From the NCBI GenBank assembly GCA_028023455.1, contig JAQFVV010006246.1, forward strand, positions 2,593,501 to 2,657,500: a stretch of DNA of 64,000 nucleotides, written 5' to 3'. The first letter of the stretch is position 1. Each line of letters opens with the position of its first letter. Source of the DNA: Epiperipatus broadwayi. Lineage: Eukaryota > Onychophora > Udeonychophora > Euonychophora > Peripatidae. The notes beneath the pieces were generated by a model. It was not told the DNA's origin and did not search any database. It saw nothing but the letters and a program-made list of their open reading frames with translations. The position numbers and the translations under genes were made by a program. Below, one piece after another: positions 38,305-51,652 of this stretch.

Positions 38305-38823
38305 ATAATATTTATCCATCTATAAGTATAAGTAATAACTAATTAAACTGTTCAAAACTATTTTAAATTGCAATAGAAACATGCTTGAGAATTAATTATA
38401 AAGATTAATTTAGAATCACTATTATTTTAAACCTTTTTGATTATTATTTAGTAATAATAAAATACCAAAATATTTCTACACTTTTAATTTAATTATAACA
38501 TTAATAAATTATTATTCTGATACTATTGAAAGTATTCCATCTGACAGACTGCATATAAAAAGTCTCATACACAATCTTCCAGAGAGCCTAGCATATCTCT
38601 TGAACAGTCTAACCCTTTATACTCTAGGAGATTTATCGAAGAAATTTATTTATTTATATAATATAATTTAGCAATCATGATAACACACCACTGATATAAT
38701 ATATCTATTTAATATTTAATAGTTATTATTTAATTATTACCAATTAAAATTTTATATAATTGACCATTTAAATAGGGTTTGACAAATGTCGATCCCAACC
38801 ATAAGGTTACAATATATATATAT

Positions 38824-41800
38824 TCTAACCTTCATCTCGTGCATCCTCACTTCCAGATAATATATGATATAAAATAAAACGAGTTCTATCTCAGTTAATA
38901 ATTAATAACTAAAATATTCATCATTAAAATTAAAATATTTCACTAGCTCAAATTTAAAATACGAATAAGGTTCAGTTTATAAAAATGAATTAAATAAATA
39001 TTTAATATTTTCATGAGACTTGAAGTGAAAATACAGGTGACAAGATAGATTACATTGAGCCAATATCCCACAGGATACTACCTCAATGGCATAAGAACAC
39101 TATCCCCCTTTATTACTATTTCAAATAACAAACTCATAGTATTCTTACGACTTTAATAACTTCTACTCACTAAGATTAAACTAATAATTAAGTCTTAATC
39201 TTCTATTTGTAATAATCTAGCTCAAATAAAATAATCTCAGGTTCATAAAATTTATTCTAAGTTAATAAAAATATGGTAGTAAAATATGAGAAGGGATTTT
39301 ATGTCATAATCTACTACACTGAAACTAATAATAATAAATAACAGTAATGATATTCTTCATTGTTTAACTAACTCTGCATATCTTTTTTTTTTTTAGTATA
39401 ATTTTATTACCATAATAAAACAATGAAATAATATAATATCCCATATCTTCATGCAAAGATATAATAAACATGTGGTAGCACTTTAATAATCTGACAAACA
39501 AAATATGTGTGGCAACTGACAGCATATAATTCAACATAACATTGTGATAACTGATTTATGACCAATAAAATAATGCAAGATTATGATTATTTAATTATAA
39601 TGAATACCAATAAAATATTTAAAATTCTTAAAATAATTCTCTATTTATCTTTTTGTGCAAAATTATATATTTGTTTCAATTATTATGAATATATCGTGAT
39701 TTCATGCAGCAATGTGGAGAAATAAATAACTCGGACACAAAATTTTTGAAATAACAAAATTTAACAAAGTTTATTACTAACAACAAATAAATAAACAATT
39801 TATTTACACTCTTTACAGTGGATATCCTTAACTTTTTTACTTTACAGTTTGATCTACCGGGTTATATAAAAAAATAATTTATATTTCAATTATATCTTTA
39901 TTTAGATTTAGGACAAAAGTAAAAAAAAATGTTACTATTTGGTTTCTCATTATGGTTAACTTATTACAAATATATTTATCTACTTTATTAGCAACAGCAT
40001 TTTATCCTTAATATTATTAAACTATCTTATTTTAAAAAAATTCATACCTAGAAAACATTCTATAGAAAACAAAATTTTATAATGAGTATGGATTTCTCAA
40101 AATATTAAAAAAATTTCATCTTCCAAAGTCAAAGATGTTACACAAAATATTATCCAAAAATTCAGTACTAGATTTTAATATTTATCACACAATGTTTACT
40201 AATCATAATATATTCTTCTTTAAGCCTTACTTTAGTATGATATAAGTATAATCATCAATATATTTCTGTTAATCAATAAACAAAAAATATACTATGCATA
40301 TTGTTTACATAATTTACTTTGTACTATTGTATTTTTAAAAAAAAATGCAATACTTATTTTTCTCTTAAAAAAAATAATACTAAAGCTTTTAAAATTATTA
40401 TCACTTTAAAGAAAATATCTTTGTTTAGATACCTTATTTTAAAAAAGTTTATATTTCATTTCCGAAATAAAATTCAAAATATATTCTATGATTCTTTTCT
40501 TTCCTTAGGATACTTTGGATCTTCAATTTTAAGTTATAAATTCTATTCCTTCTAAGCAAATAAACCAATCTTATACAAAACAATAGCATAACCTAAGTTC
40601 TAAATTATTTATCATTTCTCTTAAACATATCTTACTAAACGATGCAATTACATGAAATAAAGATAGCGAAAACAGATGCATAGGATTAAGGAAGAAAGCT
40701 AGAGTATTACTCTTAACATATCTCAAAATCATGGCACAGTGCGAAGAGGTATGACATTTACCTGCCTAATATCCTCTAGTACAGGGTCGATGTTAAAGCT
40801 ATTTCTTCAGCTTTATTAGAACATCAAATATTTAAAGAAATATAAACACTGTCCAAATAAAATGTGTATCAGTCATAGGACTTTGTTAACTATGCTGATA
40901 TTCACATAAAGACTAAATATTATTTCCATTCCTTATAACATCCTATTTCTTAAAACATCATCTTGGTTTCCTGTTCACTAAGTACTTCCAAGCCACTATC
41001 TCAACATTATTTCTCAAGATTTTCTACATCTTACATCGATAAATAACTATCTGCATTTACAAAACAATAAATAAAATTCATTAATAGTTAAACAATCTAG
41101 CTGTTCCACAAGAAAAGTCTGCTTACTTCATTATTCTATATGTCTAATCATATACAATCTACTTAGACAATATTTGAATATCCAATAACATGAAAATTTT
41201 AAAAGAATCACATAATTATTTGTTATGTTGGATTATATCACTAATAAAAAAAAATAATCGTCGTATGCATATTTTCAAATCAATCCTATCTCATAATGTT
41301 TTTTAAAATGTTGTATGAAAATGCGTTTACATTTATAATAAAAAAAACTTTTACACTTCATTCTTCCAATTTATGGATGATCTAAAGAAAACAAAAAAAT
41401 ATATACACTATAAATTATCAATAGTTATTATTATTACCAATAACCTTTATCTAGTCATCGTGTTCAGTAGGCTTCCTTTATCCACTTGAGCATTGCAGAT
41501 AAAAAAAAAAAAATTCACACCCATACACTTTATATTAAAATATTTTTAGCTAAATTATTAGATTGTTATATTATAAATTTTTAATATTAATAAATTAATG
41601 TTTTTATGTTTTTCCTAATCTTATATAAAATTTAGATTTAAACTAGGTTAATAAAATAAAAGGAATCAAAACTATAGTTACATATTTTCTTGACGATAGT
41701 TCCTGATAAGTCCAAAATGTTTATTATTTTTTCTAGAGTTTTTAAAATGTTCTCTAAGTGCATTAAAGTTTAAAATAAAAATAATTATTAATCCATTTAG

Positions 41801-43776
41801 TAAAATTTATAGAAAATAATCCTTGGTTTTAGTATTTAAGATGATAATTATTAAATCATAATATTAATTAATCCCGTGAAGCTTCTTAATCTTCTCTACC
41901 AATATTCTCTGCATATCCAATGCATCAATCCATCTAATTTAACTTTAAAAATATTCGATAAACTTTTAAGTACTATTTGTATTTCCATGGATCCATTTTT
42001 TATTCAACTATGTGTTCACTTTTTTTATATATGTTTCCTTCTTGATACATTTAAACTTTCGTTTGGTATTTTTTATAAATCTCTTTTAAAATAAAAAAAA
42101 CTTCAAATACTTTTAAAACAAATCTTTTCTAAATACATTTTAAATAATTCTAAGACCGGATATTTTAATATCAAAAACGCTTTTGTAACATATTCTCCTG
42201 GGTTCTTTCTTTAATTCTTGAAAATATTTTTTTAAAATGTTACCTTCAAAAAGTATATAACATTTTACTCCTTTGAATATCATATTATATAAAATAATTC
42301 ATGAAATATAACTGTCTTATTACTATTTAAAAATAAATCTTGGATAAACTTATAAATAATACGTTTCAATACATTTTTTAGACTCTGTATAATGTCCGAG
42401 CTGTCTTTTTTATGTACCAAAACAGTTCTCCGTTTATGCATTAATAAGGCTGTATTATAATTTAAACATATTTTATTTTGTAGTATATCCATCTCTATTG
42501 CGTAGTTTAGGTTAAACTTCAGATAAAATAATCCTGGCAAGTAACTTTTAAAAATTAGAAAAACATTTCCACAAAGTTTCTAAATTATTATATTTTAACA
42601 CCCTCTTTTGCAAAAATACTTTTAAAAATTATCGATTAGTTTTTTTGCAAATAAAACGATAAGAAAGTACTAAAAAAAATTGACTAAAATAAAAATTTTA
42701 AAAATACTATCTTTTTGATAGTTATAATTTACCTTTCTCTGGTTTCAATACATTATTAATCTCCCACTATACCCCTGTGCAATTCATATTTATAGTCTGT
42801 AAGAATACCTATTCCTATTGGTTAATTCTTATTTTAGCTTGAGAACAAATTTACATATTTTTAGTTTATAGTAGAATTGAATTTCAAAATTAGAAATTAT
42901 GACATAATAAAATTTAAAAAGATTATTTAAAATTCCACTTTTACTTCAATTATTTTTTATTAAAACTATTTAAACATTTAAAATAACTTTTAAAATAATT
43001 TTAATAACCTATTCCCTTTATCTATTTTTATTTAAACAAAATATTTAATTTTTTTTATTAACTGTATTCATCTTTATTACATCATTTAAAACATTCCATA
43101 CGATAGTTAACTTAATGTTTAATACTATTTACTTTTATGATAGGCAATAATTCTATCCAATTCTATAATATAACTTTTAAAATATTTTAAACTTTATTAT
43201 TAATTCAAACAAGCGTGTGTGTGAACGTATATAATATACAAATCACATGATCAATAACTTTGACAGACGATTTTTAATCTATTTCTCTGCCCAGATTTAT
43301 AAAATTGATACACTTATTATATTATATAAAATAATTATAAAAAAATTTGGAAGAACAATTTAGAAAATATAGAATTAAATATAATTCTCACCATCATAAA
43401 GTTTATTTTTAAAATGTACGATATTAATTTTTGTTTATTAAATATGACTATAAATTTAAACATAGCATTTATTAAATTATCAGTTTTTAAACTATTAAAA
43501 TCGAATTTATTAAATATACTTTTAATTATTTATAGCTGTGTTATTTAATATGGCCAGCTTTTACAACCATATGAAACAATATTTTAAACTTTACTTAACT
43601 ATTTTTAAATAATTCGCTATAATTTTATATACTACGTACTTGCTTTAGCCTCAAATTGTACTTTAAAGATATAATTGACAAACTATAATTAATGTATTAA
43701 AAGAACATATTCTAAAATTTAAAATTTTTAGTAATTGACTGTTATAAACTATTACTGACCTATAGAAAAGGGCACA
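38824..43776 (-). mobile_element. Family F1 LTR-like element, 5.0 kb, inverted copy
   Basis: On the minus strand it starts TGTGCCCTTTTCTATAGGTC at 43776 and ends GGTTAGA at 38824, with (AT)n tracts flush outside both ends. It is collinear with 955-5163: TATA region (42787), GTGTCCGAGTT (about 39730) and TTCTTATGCCATTGAG (about 39090). It is about 740 bp longer than the + copy. No known domain was found in any frame; the 86-residue minus frame at 42280-42540 is unrecognised. It lies antisense in the CUB intron. Confidence 0.65.
42787..42794 (-). promoter_or_regulatory. TATA box of inverted F1 copy
   Basis: TATAAATA on the minus strand, 982 bp from the element start, corresponding to the TATA box at 1865 in the + copy. 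Confidence 0.5.
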
Positions 43777-44799
43777 ATATATATATATATTGAAACAGAC
43801 ATGTTGTTTCACATTTATATTTTAAAGATTTTTCCTCTCTCCCCAGTTAAATTAGTTTAAATTAAAAATAACACTGATGCAGTTCAATAAATAAAAATTT
43901 AAATAAAGAAGCCAAGTGACAGTGAATTAAAGTCATTTTTCTAATTGCATTATAAAAACAAATTTTAAAAAATGTAAAGGAAAAAATATTACAGATAAGA
44001 TTTATTTTTGAACTATATGTTTGCAGATTTCAATATAAAAGCACTTAAAAAATAGCTTCACTTTTTTGCCTTGGGCTATTAATCATGTGTTTTTAAAAAA
44101 CATGATGGGAGATATGAGAGGAAATATTAAAAAAAATGTGGGAAGCAGAAGAGATAAAAGGAGCAGCTATAATTGGATAAGTCAATTACAGTTGGAGTTG
44201 CAGTTATAGTCACAATCAGTTATTAGAATGGTCAAGAGTGAGACCTGTTGAAAATTGTAGTCATTGTCACACAGTTTATTACTATTTGGAATTCTAAAAT
44301 AACCAAGTTGGAAAATGCAGTTATCATCAACAGAATGGATAACTGAATAATGAAAAAGTGTATTATTAAATTGGAAAACTCGAGAATGAGCGGCCCTCTC
44401 CAAGCATGTGAAGCCCAGGAAAATCAGAAAACATGCCCAATTAACAGCAGCAGTAATTCAGTATGCCATTCATTCCAAGTAAACACCTTTTTGATGTGAA
44501 GATTTAAAAAAACTACCAATCATTAAATGCCAAGGTAAGGAAAATTTAGATACATTTATAATATTTAAATATACTTTTTGAAAAATGCATTTATTGAAAT
44601 AATTGACATGTAAAATAAAATGCAATTATTCAAATGATTGATTTATCAAATGAAACATAAGAAAATAATGTTTTTAAAAAATAATAATTATACTGATTTT
44701 AAGAACATAACAATATTGGTTTAAAAATAAATGAAAAATATAATAATATGTGAGGTAAATTAAAGATGTATTTATATATACATGAATACAGAGTTTGTA

Positions 44800-45070
44800 A
44801 TACTTCTATATAAAAATGAAACTGAATATGCTTCTACTTCAAGTATGCACAGGGATTATATATACCTTTATAATACACAGATGAAAAATGCTTCTATGTA
44901 AAAATGAAATTGAATATGTTTCTACTTCAAATATGCACAGGGATTAGATATACCTTTTTAATACACAGATTAAAAATGCTTCTATATAAAAATTAAACTG
45001 AATATGCTTCTACTTGAAATATGCACATAGATTCAACATATCTTTATAATACACCAATTGAGAATGCTGA
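44800..45070. repeat. Tandem array, about 88 bp period
   Basis: Three diverged direct copies contain CTTCTATATAAAAATGAAAC, GAATATGCTTCTACTTC, TATGCACAGGGATTA and TAATACACAGAT. Confidence 0.8.
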
Positions 45071-45072
45071 AT

Positions 45073-45650
45073 ACATGAGTGACTTAGGTCCACATACCTG
45101 GATCAAAGAAGAATTAAATAAATGAATGACGTAAATCTATAAACCTGAATTAGATAATTAATACTCTAAATATATGAGTGACTTAGATCTACATCTATAT
45201 ATCTGGATCAAGAAAGAGTTAAATAAATGAATAACTTACATCTACAGACCTGAATTAGATAATTAATATTTTGAATACATGAGTGGCCTAGGTCTACATT
45301 CATACACCTGGATCAAGGAAGAGTTAAATAAATGAAGAACTTAAATCTACAAACCTGAGTTAGATAATTAATATTTTGATATAAGTGAATGATTTAAATC
45401 TACATCCATATACCTGGATCAAAGATGCATTAAATAAATGAATGACATAAATCTAGATTCATACACCTGGATCAAAGATGAATAACTTGAAATCTACATC
45501 CATATACCTGGATCAAAAATGCATTAAATAATTGAATGATATAAATCTACATCCATCTGAAGCAAAGATGAATGACTAGAATTTACATCCATATACCTGG
45601 ATCAAAGATGAATCACTTGGATCTACATATACTGGAATCAAGAATAAATA
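45073..45650. repeat. Tandem array, about 100-105 bp period, decaying to shorter units
   Basis: Direct copies contain ATGAGTGACTTAG, ATCTACATCCATATACCTGG, ATCAAAGATG and GTTAAATAAATGAATAAC. Early units also carry CCTGAATTAGATAATTAAT; later units lose that part and shrink to about 55-65 bp. Confidence 0.8.
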
Positions 45651-46166
45651 TTTTGTATAGAACTTATAACTGAAGGATTTATTGCACCAATCATCGATGA
45701 TTAGAGAAAGAATGATTAAACATAAATCAAGCTAGCCTAGGAATATATACGTATACAGGAAAATGCAAATCCAAAGATGAATTGTCAATAAACTTTTGTT
45801 GTTAAATAAATAAATCATTGTTATCTAAAACTAATCTATCTAGTCAGTTTTATTTCACATCACTCATAATTTATTGTATTTGTTTACAAGAATCTCATGT
45901 CTCCTGAGCTATGTTCAGCATAATCAGATCTGTAAAAGTAAGGTTGTAGTAAGCTGGAATTCTAGTGGCACCATTTGGGAAACCAAACAGATTTTCTAGA
46001 TGTTTCCAGTTTATTTAATGCTACATTCTCTGATGAGCAGAAAATAGTTAGGGGGAGGGGGGTAAGGTAAACATTGGATAATGCCAATCTTTATTTCTAT
46101 CCTGCAATATTCTCTTCAGGAAATAAAATCAACCGAGTGAGGGGTTGGTAGGTCCGTTCGGTTACA

Positions 46167-48202
46167 AAATATATATAGTTTTAAAACTTTGTTAAATGAA
46201 AGAGTGAATTTTACAAATTTATTTTTTTTACTTGTTAATCTGAACTTAACATAATCGCATTTGTTATTTAATACAAAAACATAATCTATTAATGAAGAAA
46301 TGTTTTTGTTGCTATATTTATTTGTATCAATCATTGACATAATAATTTTAAAAATTATCACGAAAACTAGTTAAATCTATATAATTATATTTAATCATCT
46401 TTTATTGCCTACTACAAAAAGGAAAAATTATTTAGATTTTCCCAATAGTTATCTTTAAATTTTTATATATATAAAAAAGCATACCTATGAATTAGATGTA
46501 TTTGCCTCTAGAATTATGATCACTAATCATAATTATAAATTATTATTAATTTATGATGATTTGTTTGACATATAAATTTATTTAATAAAATATATCAGCA
46601 TGCAACTATCATGTAAGTCAACATAAAAAATAAACTGCACATATAACTAGAATCACCAAAGTCATCAATAATGACTGATGTATGTTTTACTTGTATTATT
46701 TATTCTATTTTTAATTTATATATGCCATGTTAACCGTACTTTTTCGCCATCAAATAATATCTTAAAATTTAAAAAAAATTATTTCACAAGGTTTACAAGA
46801 ACAAACTCTATTCAGTTCCATTGCTGTTATCTATTGAATTCTTGAATATTCAATAAATATTATAAGGTAATGTTTATTAAATCTATACTAAGAATAGTTT
46901 TTGGCTTAAAAACTTCATAATAAAGGACTTGAATCAGGATCTAAAACACCTGAATCATTTGAACATAATGCAGCTTTTATACCGGCCCTACTCTTAAGTT
47001 TTTTTTACTATTAAGCTGAAGCCAATTTGCTCACAAACTTAGCCAGTTCTGATATCAGTTCAGTAATTATATTTTTGATATCTCACTTTTTTATAACAAC
47101 TGTAGATACATTTACCTATTGGTAGGACTGCTAAAAACCTCACATGGTCTTTAGTGTATATTATGCTTATAAAAACAAATTATTTATTCTACCCCACATC
47201 TGCCAGATCTATGGCACTAGCCTTTGAAAATTCTGATTCTACTGTTTGTGCATTGAGGTTAATTGATAATATTTATAAAATCCATAATTACTATGATTCT
47301 ATGCATATACTCAGTCACATTATAAATTTGTGACTTTAACCAGTGATGAAACTTGGAAGCAGATATTTCCATTTGTTATCTGTTTATAATAAAATTACTG
47401 CTTTTATTGCAGTTGTTGTCTGTAAACAAAGAAAATCTGCTTTATTCATATTATGTTGCTGCTGTTAAAGATTGAACATTGGATATTAAAAAAAGTGAAG
47501 ACAATAAAACATACTTATTAGTCTGATGTCAGATTTACAGAATTATGCAAGCAGATCTATTTGTTTTTAACAATTAAAGTATTTTAATTTTGCAGTCCTA
47601 GAGATGTTATATAGCTACAAGGAATATAAGAAATTGATCCAGAGATTCATCAGAAAGTTATTTTTTAAATCAAATTAATTGCTTAAAGTTTTTTTAATCA
47701 GTTATTATTAAAATACAGTAATAATTGCCTTTATTGTTGTATGTGTTTGAAGTAGTAACCATGTTCTATGTATTTTAATGCATTAGCAGATTCAAAATCT
47801 AAAAGTATTGCAATAAAATTAAATTCTTTTACTTCTTGTGCTTGAACCTTATATAATCTCCAAAGCAATGAACCGTTAGATTATTTTTGCATAAACAGTA
47901 GCAATAAAAAAGCATTTATGATCTTACAGGAAACAAATAATGTGTAAAAAAAAAAGTTTCAAAATTATCTTCATTATTTGAAACTTTACAACAAATTATT
48001 ATTTTAAAGAATTGTTTTTAAATTTTTACTTGATATATTTTGTAAATATATAGTTGATGAACAATATTATATTTAAAAAAAAACAGATTAAATACAAATT
48101 GCACTAGTACATGGTCATTAAAAAATTTGTAATGGTTATGTTTAAAAGTTGTGGTTTTTTTTTATTAATCTAATTAACTTTATTTCTGGTGTTGTCTTTA
48201 AG
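46167..48202. other. Intronic AT-rich stretch
   Basis: I see no repeat boundary or gene here. It ends at the acceptor of the CUB exon, with a T-rich tract (GGTTTTTTTTTATTAATC) and TTGTCTTTAAG. Confidence 0.5.
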
Positions 48203-48324
48203 ATTGTGGTGGAATATTAGAAAATGAAGGAACATTCTCAAGTCCCAATTATCCAGCCAATTATGGGAGTAATATTACTTGTGCATGGTTGCTAAAATCT
48301 TCAGATAAAGGCTCACAAATAAAG
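48203..48324 (+). CDS. Exon: first third of a CUB domain, multi-CUB (cubilin-like) protein
   Basis: The exon lies between TTGTCTTTAAG and the donor GTAAAAT. It opens with AT, completing the Asn codon started by the previous exon, then reads CGGILENEGTFSSPNYPANY and continues to C-A-W and K at the donor (phase 0). This is the textbook opening of a CUB domain: CGG, the G-x-(F/I)-x-SPNYP-x-NY loop and the second Cys followed by x-W. An N-glycosylation sequon (NIT) sits just before C-A-W. It follows the preceding CUB directly, as in cubilin arrays. The rest of the domain (calcium-site Asp, third and fourth Cys) must lie on later exons, which I did not find downstream in the window. Confidence 0.92.
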
Positions 48325-49334
48325 GTAAAATATTGGTACATAAATTTAAAAATAGACTTTATTCTTTTCTTTTTTTTGTGATATATTAAAAAAAGTTTTT
48401 AAATTGAATATACTTCATGTTTTATTTATTCAAATAGTTTTCTAATAGCATTGTGCAATATTTTTACTCATATTTCTTGTGATATCTGCAAGGGATTTTT
48501 GCATGGGCATGAGAAATTAACCCATCATTGCTAAGAAAGATTATCATAATATTAGATGCTACTTATAGTCTAAATAATCTGCATACTGGACTTGATAGAA
48601 AATTTGCTAACACTACTAAAGAACAATTAGAGGGTTCAATGGTAAAAGAAAATTGTATATATTAATAAATGTAATAAAATTGTGAAATTTCCATCTATTT
48701 AAAATATTTTTTTATAAATCTTAAGGACAAAATATGCATTATCTCCTCAAATCTATCTCTTTTAAATTTCAGTTGGATAAATAATCATTCATATTACACA
48801 TAACCTACAGTCTGTTTTTCATTCTGTCAACACTATTTACTTCCTCAATATTAATCAGACAATGAGATAAAATTTAATTGAATTGTATAATAATAATAAA
48901 CCTTTGATTTTAAAATTGTGTACTCACACATATCTACATATTCAGATAATGATAACACATTTGGAGGAAAAATAAATCTCAATATATTTCATTGATGACG
49001 AGATAATCAAATACATTGAGATGATAATAGAATATTATTATTTTTTTTTTCTTTTTACATCCCTTTTATTCACCCATACCATTACGGTGTATATGTTCTT
49101 TGAAGAGATAACACGTTTTGAAAGTGCTGTCTAACATTTTAAAATTTTCCTCATTGCCTTGATAATGAAAAAATCAAATAATTTTTGCAGGATGTGTTTT
49201 AATATCATTTGCTCTCATTCATGAGAGAAGAAAATCAATGTCAAATGTAGAAAATATATTTAAATATTACATTTAAATTTTAATTTAATGCTTTTTTAAT
49301 AATGCTAATTTTATGAAGTCTCATATATATATAT
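48325..49334. other. Intronic AT-rich stretch
   Basis: Nothing identifiable is seen. It ends with an (AT)n tract (about 49323-49334) that is the target of the F4 retroelement. Confidence 0.5.
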
Positions 49335-51249
49335 TGTAATGGATGTTTAAGACACCATTACAAAAATTATAGTTTTATAGGGGTGAAAAAAATAAAATAA
49401 ATTTTATATAAGGTTTCGTTTGTAAAACTTGATTAAAAGTTGTTTTTTTAATGCTTGTACAAATATATATGTATGTGCGTGGGAATTATATTTTAATACC
49501 ACAGGTATATTTGGTTTTTTAATTTTGAAAAAAAAAAAGAAAACTAAGATTTTTTTTTTTTGTTGTTAAATTTATGTAAAAGTAAAGTGTACAAATAGAT
49601 TGCTTTTCAGATTTGGGGATTTAGATTGATAAGGCTAATTAAAAAGAAAGAAAACAAAAAGAAAAGATTTTTTCATTAGTTAATTCCTAGATCTGTAAAG
49701 GGCAATTTATTTTGTTAATTAGATAACTATTGTTATCTAGATCGAGAATTTTTAAATTTTAATTAAAAAGAAAAAGTTTGGTAATTGGTAGAAGAGATAT
49801 GATTCAGATATAACAGGCTGAATCAGGCCATTGGTTTATCTTGGACTAGCTTTCAATACTGGCATCAGCTAGAATACTTGCACCAGCACAAAAAGACAGA
49901 CACCAACTCTGACAGGAGAATTGCACGATTCCTGCCAAAATACTTGGAAAGAACGATTCCTGCATATTCTGAAAGCTGATCCAGTAATTATTCTACCTAG
50001 AATGAACATTAAACCTACAGCAAGAATATTTTCTTTACCATGATGTGCTAAGCTTCTCACCAGGACAGGTTTGGATGTCCTGTGTCTCCATTAACTGCCT
50101 ACAATGCCATAAGAACCGGCTCCAAAGAAACCACTAACCAACTCGCCCAAGCCTACCGTCAGTGAATCCAGAGCAACGGACTAACCTAAGAAGTCTAGTG
50201 CACTAGCATTGAAATAAATTATTAAGGTACCTTACATTTTTGCAATTTAAATAATGTTATCTTAGATTTGTTCCCTTTTTAAATATAAATGTTTTTTTTA
50301 AGTTATATCTTATGTAATTCGATTTCTTTGTGCTTGATTTTTTTTTCTTTTTAACGAGTGCTAGTTTCAAACCTATTACTGTCCGTCCTATTTAAGTCTT
50401 AGTAAGTAAGATAGTAGTTTATTTATAATCTCACATTCTTTTTTTTATAGAAAGCAGTCTGGATATTACAGACTATTTTAATTGACTTCTGGCTCGTGAC
50501 CCATTTTATTATTAGTTCTCCTTATGTCATGAAACTTTATTTATAATAGTCCTTAGTTTTATTTCTTCAAGCTTCCAATTCATTTATTAGGGGCACATAC
50601 GATCGTTTTAACCCTCTCAATAGGTAGATCGTGAGCTCCTAGCCTGTCTCACTCAGAGGGAGGTCAATCGATTGAAAGTAATAACTTTCAACACTCTTTT
50701 TATTATTATTAATGTTTTGGAAGCTACTTTCGCATTTCTTCGGTTTCGACATAAGCTTACATAAATCTCAAATACGGAGATTCAGCCTTTTCTAACTATG
50801 GGTTATAAGCAGGAAGCTAACCTCCCTTTTCTTACGTGAGATCACGGAATACTTACTAATACTTCTGCTACTGTCAGTATTTTGCACTCTTTCACGCACA
50901 GAAAATCGCTCTCAAAGCCATATAAAATATTTAAATTTAATTTTGACGTATGTACGTGTAGTACATATTTTAAGTGTGCTTTAAAGATTATTATTTAGAT
51001 TTATGTTTATTTAATCATACTTTTAATAAAATTATTTATTTATTCATCTACTTAGTTGATTTTGTTTTCTGTTGCTACCTTTCCAACTCACTGAACAAAA
51101 CATAGATCTCATTTGCTTGATTGAGCTAGTCCGGCGCATTCGATTCGCATATCCTGTAACCCCTTAAAAATAAATGTCTAGTTCCAAATTTCGGACTAGT
51201 GGCGCCCTGGCGGTCAGTTTATGCGAGTCTAAAGCTTTTGTCCGGTATA
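49335..51249 (+). mobile_element. F4 retroelement, 5' LTR (1.9 kb)
   Basis: It starts TGTAATGGATG after (AT)n and ends TTTTGTCCGGTATA. It is nearly identical to 53468-55391: only scattered substitutions (AACCGGCTCC versus AACTGGCTCC, GTTTGGATG versus GTTCGGACG) and small length changes in T runs. The minus frames at 49869-50060 and 51164-51478 fall in it (the first recurs in the 3' LTR) and are not supported as genes. High identity between the pair indicates a recent insertion. Confidence 0.9.
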
Positions 51250-51264
51250 TAGGATAGTAATTTT

Positions 51265-51282
51265 TGGCGCAACCAAACGTGG
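51265..51282 (+). promoter_or_regulatory. Primer binding site candidate of F4
   Basis: TGGCGCAACCAAACGTGG lies 16 bp past the LTR end and begins with TGG, the complement of a tRNA CCA end. It recalls known TGGCGCCCAACGTGG sites with a short insertion. It would prime minus-strand DNA. The gap to the LTR is longer than usual. Confidence 0.5.
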
Positions 51283-51652
51283 GAGCCGATATTAAAACTT
51301 TACGTGAGATGTTTTGTTCGGATGGTTGGGAAAAATAAACAGAAACGGTAGGCGAAAATAGGTGAAATAAAGTTAGTGGTAGAATAGAAGTTGATGGAAA
51401 GATGCAGGTAGTTTTGGATCTGTCCGTATTTAATGTTTTGATATTCAAAAAGAGTTTATTAATTAGTTCGACGTTCATAAAGTTTTTAAAAAAAGTAAAG
51501 AGTTTAAGTTTGCTTTGTAAAAATAAAATAAAGTTAGCTGTTGAAGATTAAATAAATAAAAAAAAATGTTAATAAACAGATTTAAAAGAAAAGTTCAGTT
51601 GGTAATTTGGAATAAAAAAATTAGATTTAACGGAGCTAAGTTTATTTTGAAA

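Larger units (their letters stand above)
37232..38811 (+). mobile_element. Putative LTR, about 1.6 kb
   Basis: It lies between an (AT)n tract (about 37218-37231) and one starting at 38812, and ends AAGGTTACA. TATATAAG at 38004 is flanked by an inverted pair (GGAGTCCATTTTGGC near 37910 and GTCAAAATGGAGTTCC at about 38011). No coding region is present. The left edge rests only on the (AT)n. Confidence 0.4.
43791..46166 (+). mobile_element. Putative (AT)n-bounded element with tandem arrays
   Basis: It starts TGAAACAGACATG directly after an (AT)n tract and ends TTCGGTTACA directly before another, so it has the TG...CA ends seen in the LTR units. The interior holds two tandem arrays and no intact gene. 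The minus frame 44182-44403 has no known domain. It could be a solo LTR or a non-autonomous element. Confidence 0.4.
32913..48202 (+). other. 15.3 kb intron between CUB exons, filled with repeats
   Basis: It runs from the GTAAGT donor to the CTTTAAG acceptor. A|AT joins to an Asn codon, giving YSFS-N-CGG across the junction, the normal start of a new CUB. The intron carries an LTR candidate, an inverted 5 kb F1 copy and a tandem-array element. Confidence 0.8.

Noticed and set aside
44182-44403. 73-codon minus frame ending in NCNSNCN-type sequence
   Set aside because: It comes from a low-complexity GTTGCAGTTATAG-like repeat and lies inside a putative element, with no signal or domain.
49869-50060. 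Minus frame repeated at 54007-54198
   Set aside because: It is duplicated only because it lies in both LTRs of F4. It has no start context and no known domain.
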